Assembly (NCBI RefSeq): GCF_029360805.1
Contig: NZ_JARKNC010000001.1
Coordinates: forward strand, 434,001-498,000
Length of the DNA stretch: 64,000 bases
Source of the DNA: Daejeonella sp. JGW-45
GTDB lineage: Bacteria > Bacteroidota > Bacteroidia > Sphingobacteriales > Sphingobacteriaceae
Direction: 5' to 3'
The notes beneath the pieces were generated by a model, which was given only the letters and a program-made list of their open reading frames with translations, searched no databases and had not been told where the DNA came from. Of this stretch, positions 43,205 through 52,100 are shown piece after piece. Numbering within the stretch: the first letter of the stretch is position 1; every line of letters begins with the position of its first letter. Position numbers and translations under genes: made by a program.

Positions 43205-43317
43205 CTGTAGGGGAAGGAGTCGAACCTTCACGAAGCAGTTATTTCCCTTTTACGGTATTTCCCAAATCTTCGCCACCGAGACGAGGAGGTGTGTCTGCCA
43301 AATTTCACCACCCTACA
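43205..43317 (-). tRNA. Class-II tRNA-like RNA, copy 1, with expanded variable arm and odd anticodon loop
   Basis: On the minus strand: acceptor TGTAGGG / CCCTACA (7 bp, perfect), a Leu-type D arm (GTGAAATTTGGCAGACAC), and a T arm GAAGG-TTCGACT-CCTTC (5 bp, standard loop). The anticodon stem CCTCC/GGTGG has one T-T mismatch and its loop is TCGTCTC, so a normal frame gives anticodon GTC with C instead of T at position 33; both are wrong for a Leu body. The variable arm is closed by GCGAAG/CTTCGT but encloses about 32 extra bases. CCA is not encoded. It may be a degenerate tRNA, a special tRNA or a tRNA-derived RNA. Promoter and terminator are present. Confidence 0.55.
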
Positions 43318-43352
43318 GTGTGTAAGCGCTCAGTATTTCCGATTGCTTAATA

Positions 43353-43384
43353 CAAATGTAAGGAGAAGGTTCATTCCTTGCAAA
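43353..43384 (-). promoter_or_regulatory. Promoter of tRNA-like gene, copy 1
   Basis: TTTG (complement of 43381-43384), 20 bases, TACATTTG (complement of 43353-43360). Both elements and their spacing are identical to copy 2, although the 20-base spacer between them differs. Confidence 0.8.
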
Positions 43385-44058
43385 TATTTTAATGAATTAA
43401 GTTTATTTTTATTTATTTGATAATTTTTAAGTGAATTTAGTATGATATTAAAAATTTTTATTGAAAATAATGGGGCGAAATTTCATTATTGATAACAGGT
43501 ATAAGGGGTCATCCCAGTCCCTTTCAGGTTGTGTTGACTGGCAGGACAGAAAAATATTTTATAGAATCATTAAAAAGGTAATAATCTGGAAAGCAGGTGC
43601 TGTAGTTTTTCGGTTCGGAAACCGACTCTCCCCGTCCGAATGGCTTCAGCCGGGCGGACGCTGTAGTTTTTGCCATGAACGTTGATTTAACCAGAGAATT
43701 TCTCAAAGGCAAAAAGCTGCCGCTACTATCCCGTTTAGATGGCAGGGATACTGCTATTATTATCGTTAATTAATCCCGATCGATGGAAATTGTTCTAATA
43801 AACTGTGCAAACTGCTGCACCAAAGAACTTCTGTCCTGAGTAAAATAAACCGGATCGCAGCAAGTAGCCTTTGCCAGCCCATAATTTCAATTTAATATAA
43901 TCTTTATTGGCAAAGCTACTGCATAGAGCCGGACTACCACGACCAAAGAGACACAGGCCTCCCTTTCCAACAAATTAATGAAAGTTTTCTCGTTAACACT
44001 TAAAATATCGTTGGGAAACTCATCCTGGTTGTCTCACTTCTAACAACAATTTTCCCGC
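43385..44058. other. Unassigned DNA between the two tRNA-like copies
   Basis: About 670 bases with no gene that I can support. Contents: a 12-base direct repeat GCTGTAGTTTTT at 43599-43610 and 43660-43671 flanking two small hairpins (CGGTT-CGGA-AACCG and GTCCG...CGGAC); a 32-codon frame 43675-43773 (starting MNVDLTREFLKGK) of uncertain reality; and an inverted repeat AGTAGCCTTTGCCA / TGGCAAAGCTACT (43863-43876 and 43908-43920, one bulge). Base composition is more GC-rich in the middle than at the edges. Confidence 0.5.
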
Positions 44059-44063
44059 AAATA

Positions 44064-44094
44064 AAATAAGCTCCTGATGGGCAGGAGCTTATTT
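44064..44094 (-). terminator. Terminator of tRNA-like gene, copy 2
   Basis: The same perfect 13-bp hairpin as copy 1, at 44064-44076 and 44082-44094, offset by exactly 926 bases. Confidence 0.8.
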
Positions 44095-44130
44095 AAACTA
44101 ACCAATTATAAACCTGTTGAATAAGGTTTG

Positions 44131-44243
44131 CTGTAGGGGAAGGAGTCGAACCTTCACGAAGCAGTTATTTCCCTTTTACGGTATTTCCCAAATCTTCGCC
44201 ACCGAGACGAGGAGGTGTGTCTGCCAAATTTCACCACCCTACA
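44131..44243 (-). tRNA. Class-II tRNA-like RNA, copy 2
   Basis: The tRNA-like body is identical base for base to copy 1, as is the stretch down to the terminator. The two loci first differ in the 5' leader: one substitution and one inserted base between the promoter and the mature 5' end. It therefore has the same features: a Leu-type D arm, a GTC-like anticodon loop with C33, a 32-base expansion of the variable arm, and no encoded CCA. Confidence 0.55.
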
Positions 44244-44279
44244 GTGTGTCAGCGCTCAGTATTTCCCGATTGCTTAATA

Positions 44280-44311
44280 CAAATGTAAGGCAAGCCATTA
44301 TTTTTTGCAAA
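44280..44311 (-). promoter_or_regulatory. Promoter of tRNA-like gene, copy 2
   Basis: TTTG (complement of 44308-44311), 20 bases, TACATTTG (complement of 44280-44287), conserved with copy 1 while the spacer has diverged. Confidence 0.8.
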
Positions 44312-44351
44312 TATTTTAATGATTTATTTTAATTTTTATGTTATTTATAAT

Positions 44352-44359
44352 TATATTTG
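44352..44359 (+). promoter_or_regulatory. -7 element for the Lrp-type gene
   Basis: TATATTTG, a full TAnnTTTG match 28 bases before the start codon, in very AT-rich DNA, so a chance match is possible. Confidence 0.45.
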
Positions 44360-44387
44360 AATTTTATTAACATTATAATAATTACAA

Positions 44388-44861
44388 ATGGAAAATCGAA
44401 CTCAAAATTTCGAACCTGATAATCTCGATTTGCAAATTCTGGGCATATTAATGGAAGATGCCACTATTCCCTATACCGAGATCGCGAAGAAATTGATTGT
44501 ATCCGGCGGAACTATACATGTGAGGATGAAGAAAATGCACGACCTGGGAGTTATCAAAGGCTCGCATCTCATAATTGACCCTCAAAAAATTGGTTATGAT
44601 ATCTGTGCATTCCTTGGTATCTTCCTGGAAAAGGGATCTCAGTATAAAGATGCGGTGGAAAATCTGCGGAATATTAAGGAAATAGTAGAGCTTCACTATT
44701 GCACTGGTCTCTATAGCATGTTCGCGAAGATCATCTGCAGGGATACCAATCATTTAAGGCACGTACTCAACGAAGATATTCAGGGTGTGAAAGGCATTCA
44801 GCGTACAGAAACGTTTATATCACTTGAGGAAAGCATTAAACGCCAGATCACATTACAATAA
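44388..44861 (+). CDS. Lrp/AsnC-family transcriptional regulator
   Basis: A 157-aa regulator with an N-terminal helix-turn-helix (residues 12-60: LDLQILGILMEDATIPYTEI, AKKLIVSGGTIHVRMKKM) and a C-terminal RAM/AsnC effector domain (ICAFLGIFLEKG, IVELHYCTGLYSMFAKIICR). The family senses amino acids or related metabolites and binds DNA as dimers or octamers. It is convergent with pdhB, and the effector cannot be read from sequence. A long hairpin follows the stop. Confidence 0.92.
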   Translation: MENRTQNFEPDNLDLQILGILMEDATIPYTEIAKKLIVSGGTIHVRMKKMHDLGVIKGSHLIIDPQKIGYDICAFLGIFLEKGSQYKDAVENLRNIKEIVELHYCTGLYSMFAKIICRDTNHLRHVLNEDIQGVKGIQRTETFISLEESIKRQITLQ

Positions 44862-44905
44862 ATCTGATTGGAGATGTTGTCTTCTTATTATTAGCATGAT
44901 CGCAC

Positions 44906-44939
44906 ATCCTTCGTTCAAACGGTACTTTGAACGAAGGAT
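44906..44939. terminator. 14-bp perfect hairpin between lrp-type gene and pdhB
   Basis: ATCCTTCGTTCAAA (44906-44919) with its exact complement (44926-44939) and a 6-base loop, between two convergent genes. There is no T-tract on either side, so it may be a terminator of a less usual kind, a processing signal or a binding site. Confidence 0.6.
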
Positions 44940-45002
44940 CTACGAACAAGACCCTAACCAGACCTTAACATGGGATCCTGTCGTTAGAGAAAAGAGAATT
45001 TT

Positions 45003-45992
45003 CTATTTAGCTTCTAAATACATTACGTTTTTAACGGCGGCAATTACTTTTTCAGCATTAGGAAGAGCTTCCTTGATCAGCGTCGGAGCATACGGCAGCG
45101 GTACGTCAGCACAGGCTACACGAAGAACCGGTGCATCCAGGAAGTCAAAAGCATCTTTCTGAACTTTAAATGCAACTTCCGTTGCAATGGATCCTAATGG
45201 CCAGGCTTCCTCTACAAAAACCATTCTGTTGGTTTTCTTTACAGAGTTAATAACTGTGCCGTAATCAATCGGACGAACGGTACGAAGATCGATAACTTCG
45301 GCATTAATGCCTTCCTTTGTCAATTCCTCAACAGCCGGCAATACCACGCGTGAAAGCATTTTACCGAAAGTAACAATCGTAACATCAGTACCTTCCTTAA
45401 CAATATTTGCTTTACCTATTTCAAGGTAATATTCTTCTTCAGGAACCTCTCCTTTGTCGCCATACATCACTTCGGACTCCATAAAAATTACCGGATCCGG
45501 ATCAATAATAGCTTGTTTTAACAAGCCCTTGGCTTCGTATGGCGTGGACGGTACTACCACTTTAAGGCCCGGGCAGTTAGCATACCAGTTTTCAAAATTC
45601 TGTGAGTGCTGCGCTCCAAGCTGACCGGCGTTGCCGGTTGGGCCACGGAAAACTATCGGGCAGGGAAATTGCCCGCCGCTCATTGAAAGAACTTTGGATG
45701 CAGCGTTAATCACCTGATCTATTGCCACAAGAGAGAAATTGAATGTCATAAATTCGATAATGGGATTTAATCCATTCATCGCAGCTCCAATGCCTATACC
45801 AGCAAAACCAAGCTCAGCAATAGGTGTATCAATGATGCGCTTAGGGCCAAATTCATCCAGCATACCCTGACTAACTTTGTACGCTCCATTATACTCAGCA
45901 ACCTCTTCGCCCATTAAAAAGATCTTGTCGTTTTTACGCATCTCTTCATTTAATGCTTCGCGAAGTGCTTCTCTGAACTGTATTTCTCTCAT
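45003..45992 (-). CDS. pdhB: Pyruvate dehydrogenase E1 component, beta subunit
   Basis: Together with the E1 alpha subunit it decarboxylates pyruvate using thiamine diphosphate and feeds acetyl groups to E2. The product (329 aa, starting MREIQFREALREALNEEM) has the usual order: VFLMGEEVAEYNGAYKVSQG near residue 21-40 with the ThDP-activating Glu, GFAGIGIGAAMNGLNPI near 70, FRGPTGNAGQLGAQHSQ near 120 and VDLRTVRPID near 225. I reject the eight-residue longer start. No pdhA or dihydrolipoyl acyltransferase gene is adjacent, so the complex is encoded at separate loci. Confidence 0.93.
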   Translation of the reverse strand: MREIQFREALREALNEEMRKNDKIFLMGEEVAEYNGAYKVSQGMLDEFGPKRIIDTPIAELGFAGIGIGAAMNGLNPIIEFMTFNFSLVAIDQVINAASKVLSMSGGQFPCPIVFRGPTGNAGQLGAQHSQNFENWYANCPGLKVVVPSTPYEAKGLLKQAIIDPDPVIFMESEVMYGDKGEVPEEEYYLEIGKANIVKEGTDVTIVTFGKMLSRVVLPAVEELTKEGINAEVIDLRTVRPIDYGTVINSVKKTNRMVFVEEAWPLGSIATEVAFKVQKDAFDFLDAPVLRVACADVPLPYAPTLIKEALPNAEKVIAAVKNVMYLEAK

Positions 45993-46030
45993 CTGTAATT
46001 CATTTTGGGAATGCAAATATACCTATCCAT

Positions 46031-46106
46031 TAGGAATTATCAATTACGAATTACGAATGCGGATTGTAAAAATCAGGATTGCTTACTTGATAATTGAATT
46101 TTCCCA
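46031..46106. repeat. Heptad-repeat hairpin F (addB-like/pdhB gap)
   Basis: Left block of 7-mers GGAATTA, TCAATTA, CGAATTA, CGAATGC (46033-46060); right arm 46081-46106 with TTGATAATTG and CCCAATTA words. Pairing 46031-46056 with 46081-46106 gives about 18 of 26 matches. This is the weakest inverted repeat of the set, but the 7-base period on the left is clear. Confidence 0.6.
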
Positions 46107-46243
46107 ATTATCCTGCAAATCTCTTCAACATCTGACTAAATTAGATTCCTGATCCGGATAATATTAAAATTTGAACAATTCGGTAGATCCATCCAGCCAA
46201 CGGTTCCTGTTTCGCTACCCTGACGCATGAATTTCGCAATTAA

Positions 46244-49123
46244 TTACCTCTGGCAAATTTTCTTAAACGGACAATACTTACAGATATCCAAATTAGTAGT
46301 TTGAACGAAAGGTATAGTTTTATCGAATATCTCATTCAGCTTTTCGCTTAGCTTTAGTTCAAACTGTTCTTTAAAATGATCCAGGTTCTGATCTGATAGC
46401 TTCAAGCCATCACGCCGCCTTTCAGAAAAGAGCGTTCCGTTTTTGAGATCCTTTACTGTGTAAAGGTGAGGTTCAACACCGTTGACCGATCGTGACTTTT
46501 CGTATACATAGGTGTAAAATAAGGTTTGAATAAGCGCTTTGTTCTGCCCTCTGCCCTCATCATCGAAAAGCCCTTCAAAATCTTTATATCTCAGTTGGTC
46601 TTTCCCTGTCTTATAGTCTACAATTCTCAGCTTTCCGTCCAGCCGGTCGACCCTGTCGATAATTCCAAGCAAGCGTACTTCCTCATCTTTGCCATCGACC
46701 CTGACACTAAACAATGGGGCATAACTGTCTTTGTTTTCCAGTTCTATTATGGTGAACGGAGCCAAGGCTGCATCATGCCTCAGGATCTTAAGAGCGTATT
46801 GTTCTATAACCTTTAATATGATCTGCTGGAGAGCATCCTGCTTTCTTAAAGGATTAGCCGCGTCAGCATTCAACTCTGCTGCAAGAGCATTCTGACACAT
46901 TGCCGTAAGGTTCTTCTCCTGCATTTTTATAAATCCGGCAGTAACTTCTGATCCCACAGAGCTGCGGTAAAAGGTTTCCATTACCGAATGCAGCATTGTT
47001 CCCACAAGATTGGAACCGATCTGGTCGGGCAGGTCATCGGGTTCTTTTAAACCAGCGATCCTGCTAAAGAAAAATTTCAGGGGGCAGCTAACATATTCTG
47101 TAAATGCTGATGCTGAAATCTTTTTATCGTATCTGATATCTGCGTTTCGCTGCAGGTATTTGTATAACCTCTCTAATACAATTCCCTTCTTTTCTACAAT
47201 AATTGCCTGTGTTCCATAATTTTCTACAGATTGGTTTCGCTGAACTGCGTCGCGAAAACGGCATTGGGTTTCAAACCGGAGCTGTTTAATGAACCGGCTT
47301 TCTTCGCCCGTACTTTTCTCGTCCGTGATACCATTGTAAACCAGGGTGATTTTCTTTGCGCAATGAAGAAGGCGATAGAAAAAATAAGAGAATATTGAAT
47401 TTTGATTTTCTAATACAGGCAACCCAAAAGCCCGGCGTACATTGTCGGGGATGAATGAAGGTGTGATGCTTACCTTTGGCAGGACACCCTCGTTCATTCC
47501 CAATACGATCAGCTCATCAAAATCAAGGCACCGGCTTTCAAGCAAACCCATTACCTGGAGACCAGAAAGAGGCTCTCCGTCAAACGGCACTGATAAGCCG
47601 GCCAGGGCTCTCCGTATTGTGCGGAAAACAAACTTTGCATCCATCTCAACGCCTCCCGGGCTTGCATTCAGCTCCTCAAAATTATCCGACAGAATATTTA
47701 ATGCTTTTATTGCCTCGGTTATTAACAGGCTATCCAATTTTCGCAGCTGATCTATCTTTTCTGAGATGATCAGAAGCAGGCTGCCAAGGTTCCGGATCGT
47801 TTCCGAAGGGCTTTTGTAAACCGAAAAACATAACCCGGCAGCTTTTCCCAGCCCATGAAGATCTTTCAGCTCGAATCTTGATCTCTTCTCGTGGGTTATT
47901 TTTTTATAAATGTTATTTCGCAGATCGTCCTCAAGGTTAATCAGAGGATTGAAAATGAAAATCATCACCTGGTGATAGGCTAACGTAAGCCGGTCTCCGG
48001 AAGAGATTTCCTCCTGAATGTTAAGCCAAAGATCGCATAAGCCGAAAACGGCCGACTGCCCGAAGGGGTAGCCCATGGTAATATTTAGATTATCATCGGT
48101 GACCGTTTGCAAAACGGGAAGCAGAAGGCTTTCATCGGCAAGTATTATCGCCCTGGAATCAGAGTCGACCGCCGACTTATTATCCCCCAGCAAGTCAGTA
48201 AGCAATTTTCCCTGTGCAACATTTCCCAAAGCCTGGACAATGGTAAATTCCTTTGCAGGATCGTTTATTCTTGCCGCAGGCAGCTGAAACTCATTTTTCA
48301 ACCCTACCGTATTGATATTTCTCCGGATGAAATGACCCGCCTCCTGTTTTTTATCGGAGTAGTAATGCTCGTCAGCGTCAAAATAAAAAGAGCATAGGCC
48401 ATCGTTCTGCCAGTTCTTAAACAGGAGCTCTTCAGCTTTAGACAATGCATTAAATCCTACGAAAACCACATGAGGAAACTGCCTGATAAATTCCTGCTTT
48501 CCGGACCGGCCTTCTGCAAGATCCCGGTACATTTTCGCGCTGGTCACAAGGTCTTGTTCTCCCAGCTTATCATGAAAGTTCTTATAAAGAACGGGCATGC
48601 GATGCCACATTTCAATAAACTTTTCCTGTACCTTACTCTGCTTCTCCTGGGAAAAGGAAGCCCAGAACGACCTCATAAAGTCCAGTTGTTCTTCATCAAA
48701 ATTCGGAAACTGATGCTGCAGCTCGGCGATACTACCTATCAGGTTGAAAACCTTAGCCGGGTCAGCTAGATAGTAATCAATTTGTGAAAAGTCGGAAACA
48801 ATGATCTCTGCGAGCGGGTAAAATACGTCGGCGCTTACTGTTTCCTTTCCTTCTGATGCCAGCAGCAGATTGTATTCGCTGAACAGCACAAAAAACTGCT
48901 TCAATGGGGAAGAGCAAACCTTGGAGGTTGACAGCGCTAAAAATTGCTGTATCGTGTAAAAATGTGGGCTCCAGATGGGTTTCCCGCTAATCTCAGACAG
49001 GTATTTTTTAAGAAAAAGTTGCGGCCGTTTATTATTAAATACAATTGCAACGTCCTGAAGATCGTTCCCGAAACGGTTCAGCAAGTCTGAGGCAACGCGA
49101 TATAGAAATTTGTCCTGTCCCAT
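46244..49123 (-). CDS. addB: AddB-like ATP-dependent nuclease subunit (PD-(D/E)XK, Fe-S type)
   Basis: Partner of the AddA-like helicase in double-strand-break end processing. I start it at MGQDKFLYRVASDLL (959 aa); the longer frame to 49294 would lie inside the neighbour. The C-terminal nuclease has LRIVDYKTGK (the D-x-K active site). Four cysteines are placed for a Fe-S staple: SCPLKFFFS near residue 690 and CKYCPFKKIC at the end (CxxCx5C). The N-terminal helicase-like half lacks a clear Walker A motif, as in AddB-type subunits. It starts one base after the addA-like stop. Confidence 0.85.
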   Translation of the reverse strand: MGQDKFLYRVASDLLNRFGNDLQDVAIVFNNKRPQLFLKKYLSEISGKPIWSPHFYTIQQFLALSTSKVCSSPLKQFFVLFSEYNLLLASEGKETVSADVFYPLAEIIVSDFSQIDYYLADPAKVFNLIGSIAELQHQFPNFDEEQLDFMRSFWASFSQEKQSKVQEKFIEMWHRMPVLYKNFHDKLGEQDLVTSAKMYRDLAEGRSGKQEFIRQFPHVVFVGFNALSKAEELLFKNWQNDGLCSFYFDADEHYYSDKKQEAGHFIRRNINTVGLKNEFQLPAARINDPAKEFTIVQALGNVAQGKLLTDLLGDNKSAVDSDSRAIILADESLLLPVLQTVTDDNLNITMGYPFGQSAVFGLCDLWLNIQEEISSGDRLTLAYHQVMIFIFNPLINLEDDLRNNIYKKITHEKRSRFELKDLHGLGKAAGLCFSVYKSPSETIRNLGSLLLIISEKIDQLRKLDSLLITEAIKALNILSDNFEELNASPGGVEMDAKFVFRTIRRALAGLSVPFDGEPLSGLQVMGLLESRCLDFDELIVLGMNEGVLPKVSITPSFIPDNVRRAFGLPVLENQNSIFSYFFYRLLHCAKKITLVYNGITDEKSTGEESRFIKQLRFETQCRFRDAVQRNQSVENYGTQAIIVEKKGIVLERLYKYLQRNADIRYDKKISASAFTEYVSCPLKFFFSRIAGLKEPDDLPDQIGSNLVGTMLHSVMETFYRSSVGSEVTAGFIKMQEKNLTAMCQNALAAELNADAANPLRKQDALQQIILKVIEQYALKILRHDAALAPFTIIELENKDSYAPLFSVRVDGKDEEVRLLGIIDRVDRLDGKLRIVDYKTGKDQLRYKDFEGLFDDEGRGQNKALIQTLFYTYVYEKSRSVNGVEPHLYTVKDLKNGTLFSERRRDGLKLSDQNLDHFKEQFELKLSEKLNEIFDKTIPFVQTTNLDICKYCPFKKICQR

Positions 49124-49124
49124 A

Positions 49125-52100
49125 TCAAACTTTTTGGAGTTTCCCGTCCCGGGCATACCACAGATAGGCGTGTACTTCCCTAAACTCGCCCATTTGCAAC
49201 AAGCTGTTGCGATAAGATTTAATTTCCTCAATATATTTTGCCTGCTCCTCGCCGAACTTAAAGTCAAGCAGCACTGCATGATCATCAAAGACAAATAACT
49301 TGTCCGGACGTTTCACCACCCCATTTTCAAGTATCATATCTTTTTCACTGATCACAAATTTTGCGGTATTAAACCAAAAGCTGATCTGTTCATGCATCAA
49401 CACCTCCAGAACTGTCTTTTTTATTTCCTCCTTTTCGGAAAGCCTGATTAATCCCTCCTGCACTTTCTCATTGATCAGCTTATCGAGGGTTTCAAGATTA
49501 CTTATCGTTTCAAGAAGACCATGTAATACCACACCCTTTCTCTGTTTGGCATTATACCAACTTTCCTGCTTTTGATTGTTTCGCCTAAACTTTTCGGTCA
49601 GGCGCTCGTTGACCTGGTAAGAACTTACTATCAAGCTCTCGGTTTCGGCCACAGAAGCGTCCTCATATAACGTTGTACCGCTGCCTAATATAAAGCAATT
49701 GTCGTCATTGTTAAATTCAAGCTTTTGCCCGGCCGGCGATGACAGCATCTCCGACAGTATAATCTGGATATCATTAGGTACACCTGTTTTTGGCCTCGGC
49801 GGGAGAGTAGGACAGATGAGGCATAAATAATCCTTAGCACGTGTCGTAGCTACGTACAACGTATTAATTATATCCATATAATTAAGGAGCATCTCTTCGA
49901 AATGTCCCTGAGCGAATACTGTATTTGAAAGATTTTTGCTGTATTCAACAGGAAGCAAATTAAATTTATCGAATCCTGCAGCGTTGGAATCGACCCATAA
50001 CAGTTTTCTGATAAAGCCGCCACTATAAATATTAAGTTTCCAGTTAACGAATGGCACAATCACAGCCCGGAACTCAAGACCTTTGGATTTGTGAACTGTC
50101 ATTACCTGCACAGCATCCTGGTTCGCAGCAGCTGGCAATGCTTTTACAGACCCTTCCGTATCCCACCAATCTAAAAATGCAGCCGTTCCCTGATCGCCTG
50201 CACTCGAAAAAACAGCAACCTGATCTCTGAATGCGAGCAAAAAAGGAATGTGATTTGAAATATCCCCCAGCATGTAGATCCGGATCAATTTCTCGGTAAG
50301 CTCATTAACCGGAAGCTGTCGAAATGAGTGAAATTCTTTACAAAGCCGGGCTGGTAAAATGTCTTCGAGCTCAGCGACAGGTTTCATCGTTAGTTCGATC
50401 CAATCGATCCCTTCCAAAGCTATAAAGTCGCTGCCAGGATTCTTGATCTGCTGCCAAAGACGGGCGCATTCGGCTTTGTAAATCCCGCTATCCTGGTCAT
50501 GAGTGGCCAGGATCCTAAAGGTACTTATCAGCAGCTGCACAGCAGGGTTGTTTACTATCTTTAAAGCTTCGCCAGAGATGACCTGAAAAGTTTTGCCGGC
50601 TGCCCGGCTAAGCCTGTCCTGGTTCTTTTTATTAAAAATGCATTCCAGGATCTCTTCCGCCTCCCTGTTAACTCTAACCAGAATCCCTATATCCTTCATG
50701 GCAATTCCGGTTTCCAAAAGCTCTGCGAGCTTGTCTATGGTATACGCTGCCGCCGCACTATGATCTTCCTCCAGATCCGGATCTTCATCTTTCGAGAAAA
50801 ATTTAATTTCAACTCTGCCTCCCGGCCTGGTATTTTCTGTGGACTTTTGATAGCTCCCTTCATAAGCCTTTTCAATCAGTTGATTATTTTCCAGGTTCCA
50901 CATCTCATGCAAATGATCGCGGGCATTTTCCGCGAAAACCTGGTTAATCTGCTGCTGCAGGATTTTCGGGAGTTGTGAATAAAGGAAATTGTTAAACTGA
51001 ATGATAATAGCTGAGCTCCTGCGGTTGTATTCCAGATTTTCCTCATCGACATTCGCACTCAAAAGGTCGCTTCGGACATTGTTATGGAGGATACGCCAAT
51101 CCCCATTCCGCCATCGGTAAATAGATTGTTTGACATCTCCCACTACAAGGTGCTCCGGCTTGTCACCCTGGCTCTCTGCAATAGCATTTTTGATTAAGGG
51201 TAGAAAATTCATCCATTGAAAGGTGCTCGTATCCTGGAACTCGTCGAAAAGAAAATGTTTAAACTTATTACCTGTTTTCTCCCAGATAAAAGACGGGTTG
51301 TCGACATCGGAGCCGGTTATTCCTTTCAGCAGGTGCTGGGCGTCACTTATTAACAAGGCGCGGTTCTCTGACCGGTAGTTTTTTAGCAAGTCTGCCATTC
51401 CCTGCATTAGGCGCAAGTACGAACTGTTTTTACTGATGGCGAGATAGGTTTCATACTTTTCACCCCCCTCGCTGTAACGTGTCTTTAATTCCTTTATTTC
51501 CGGATTAAGGCGATCGTAAAGAGACTGAACAGCACTGGTATCGGTTAACTTACTATTTGGCCATTGCTGAAAATCATCTACTAATTTATCAAGTGCCTTA
51601 ATTAGTCCGATATCTTCATTAATGATCTTATCAAGCTTAAACAAAGGATGCCTTGATTTTTGATTAAGTTCGTCAACCAGTACCCCTGAATCATCAAAGG
51701 CTTTTTTTATATTTTGCGTGCGATTTGATAAATCGGCTTTAAACTCCGAAATGCCGGTGCTTACAATTTGGCGCAGGCTATTAAACTCTTTGCCCTGCTC
51801 ATCACCCATAGCCAGCATTGCTTCCTGAAAAGGATAATAACGCTCTTTGAAGATCTCGTCAGCAAGATCCCCGAGCGTTTTTTGATAGTCCCAATCCTTA
51901 CCATCGTTAATCCGGTCAATAGCCAGGTTAGTTACCCATTCCAGCAGATCGGGATCTTTTTCAAGATGCAGGTTCAAGGCTTTTATAAGTTCATCCTTAA
52001 CCTTGTCCTGATTCATTTCCAGCTTGTAGCCGCTATCAAGGTTCAGTTCAAATGCAAAACTCCTGATTAACTGCTGGACAAAGCCATCGATTGTATTTAC

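Noticed and set aside
43461-43712. Overlapping 62- to 74-codon frames on both strands between the tRNA-like copies
   Set aside because: Neither shows a recognisable fold, and the two frames are mutually exclusive over a region of hairpins.
49124-49294. 57-residue N-terminal extension of the AddB-like protein
   Set aside because: It overlaps the 3' end of the AddA-like gene in another frame; MGQDKF begins directly after that stop.
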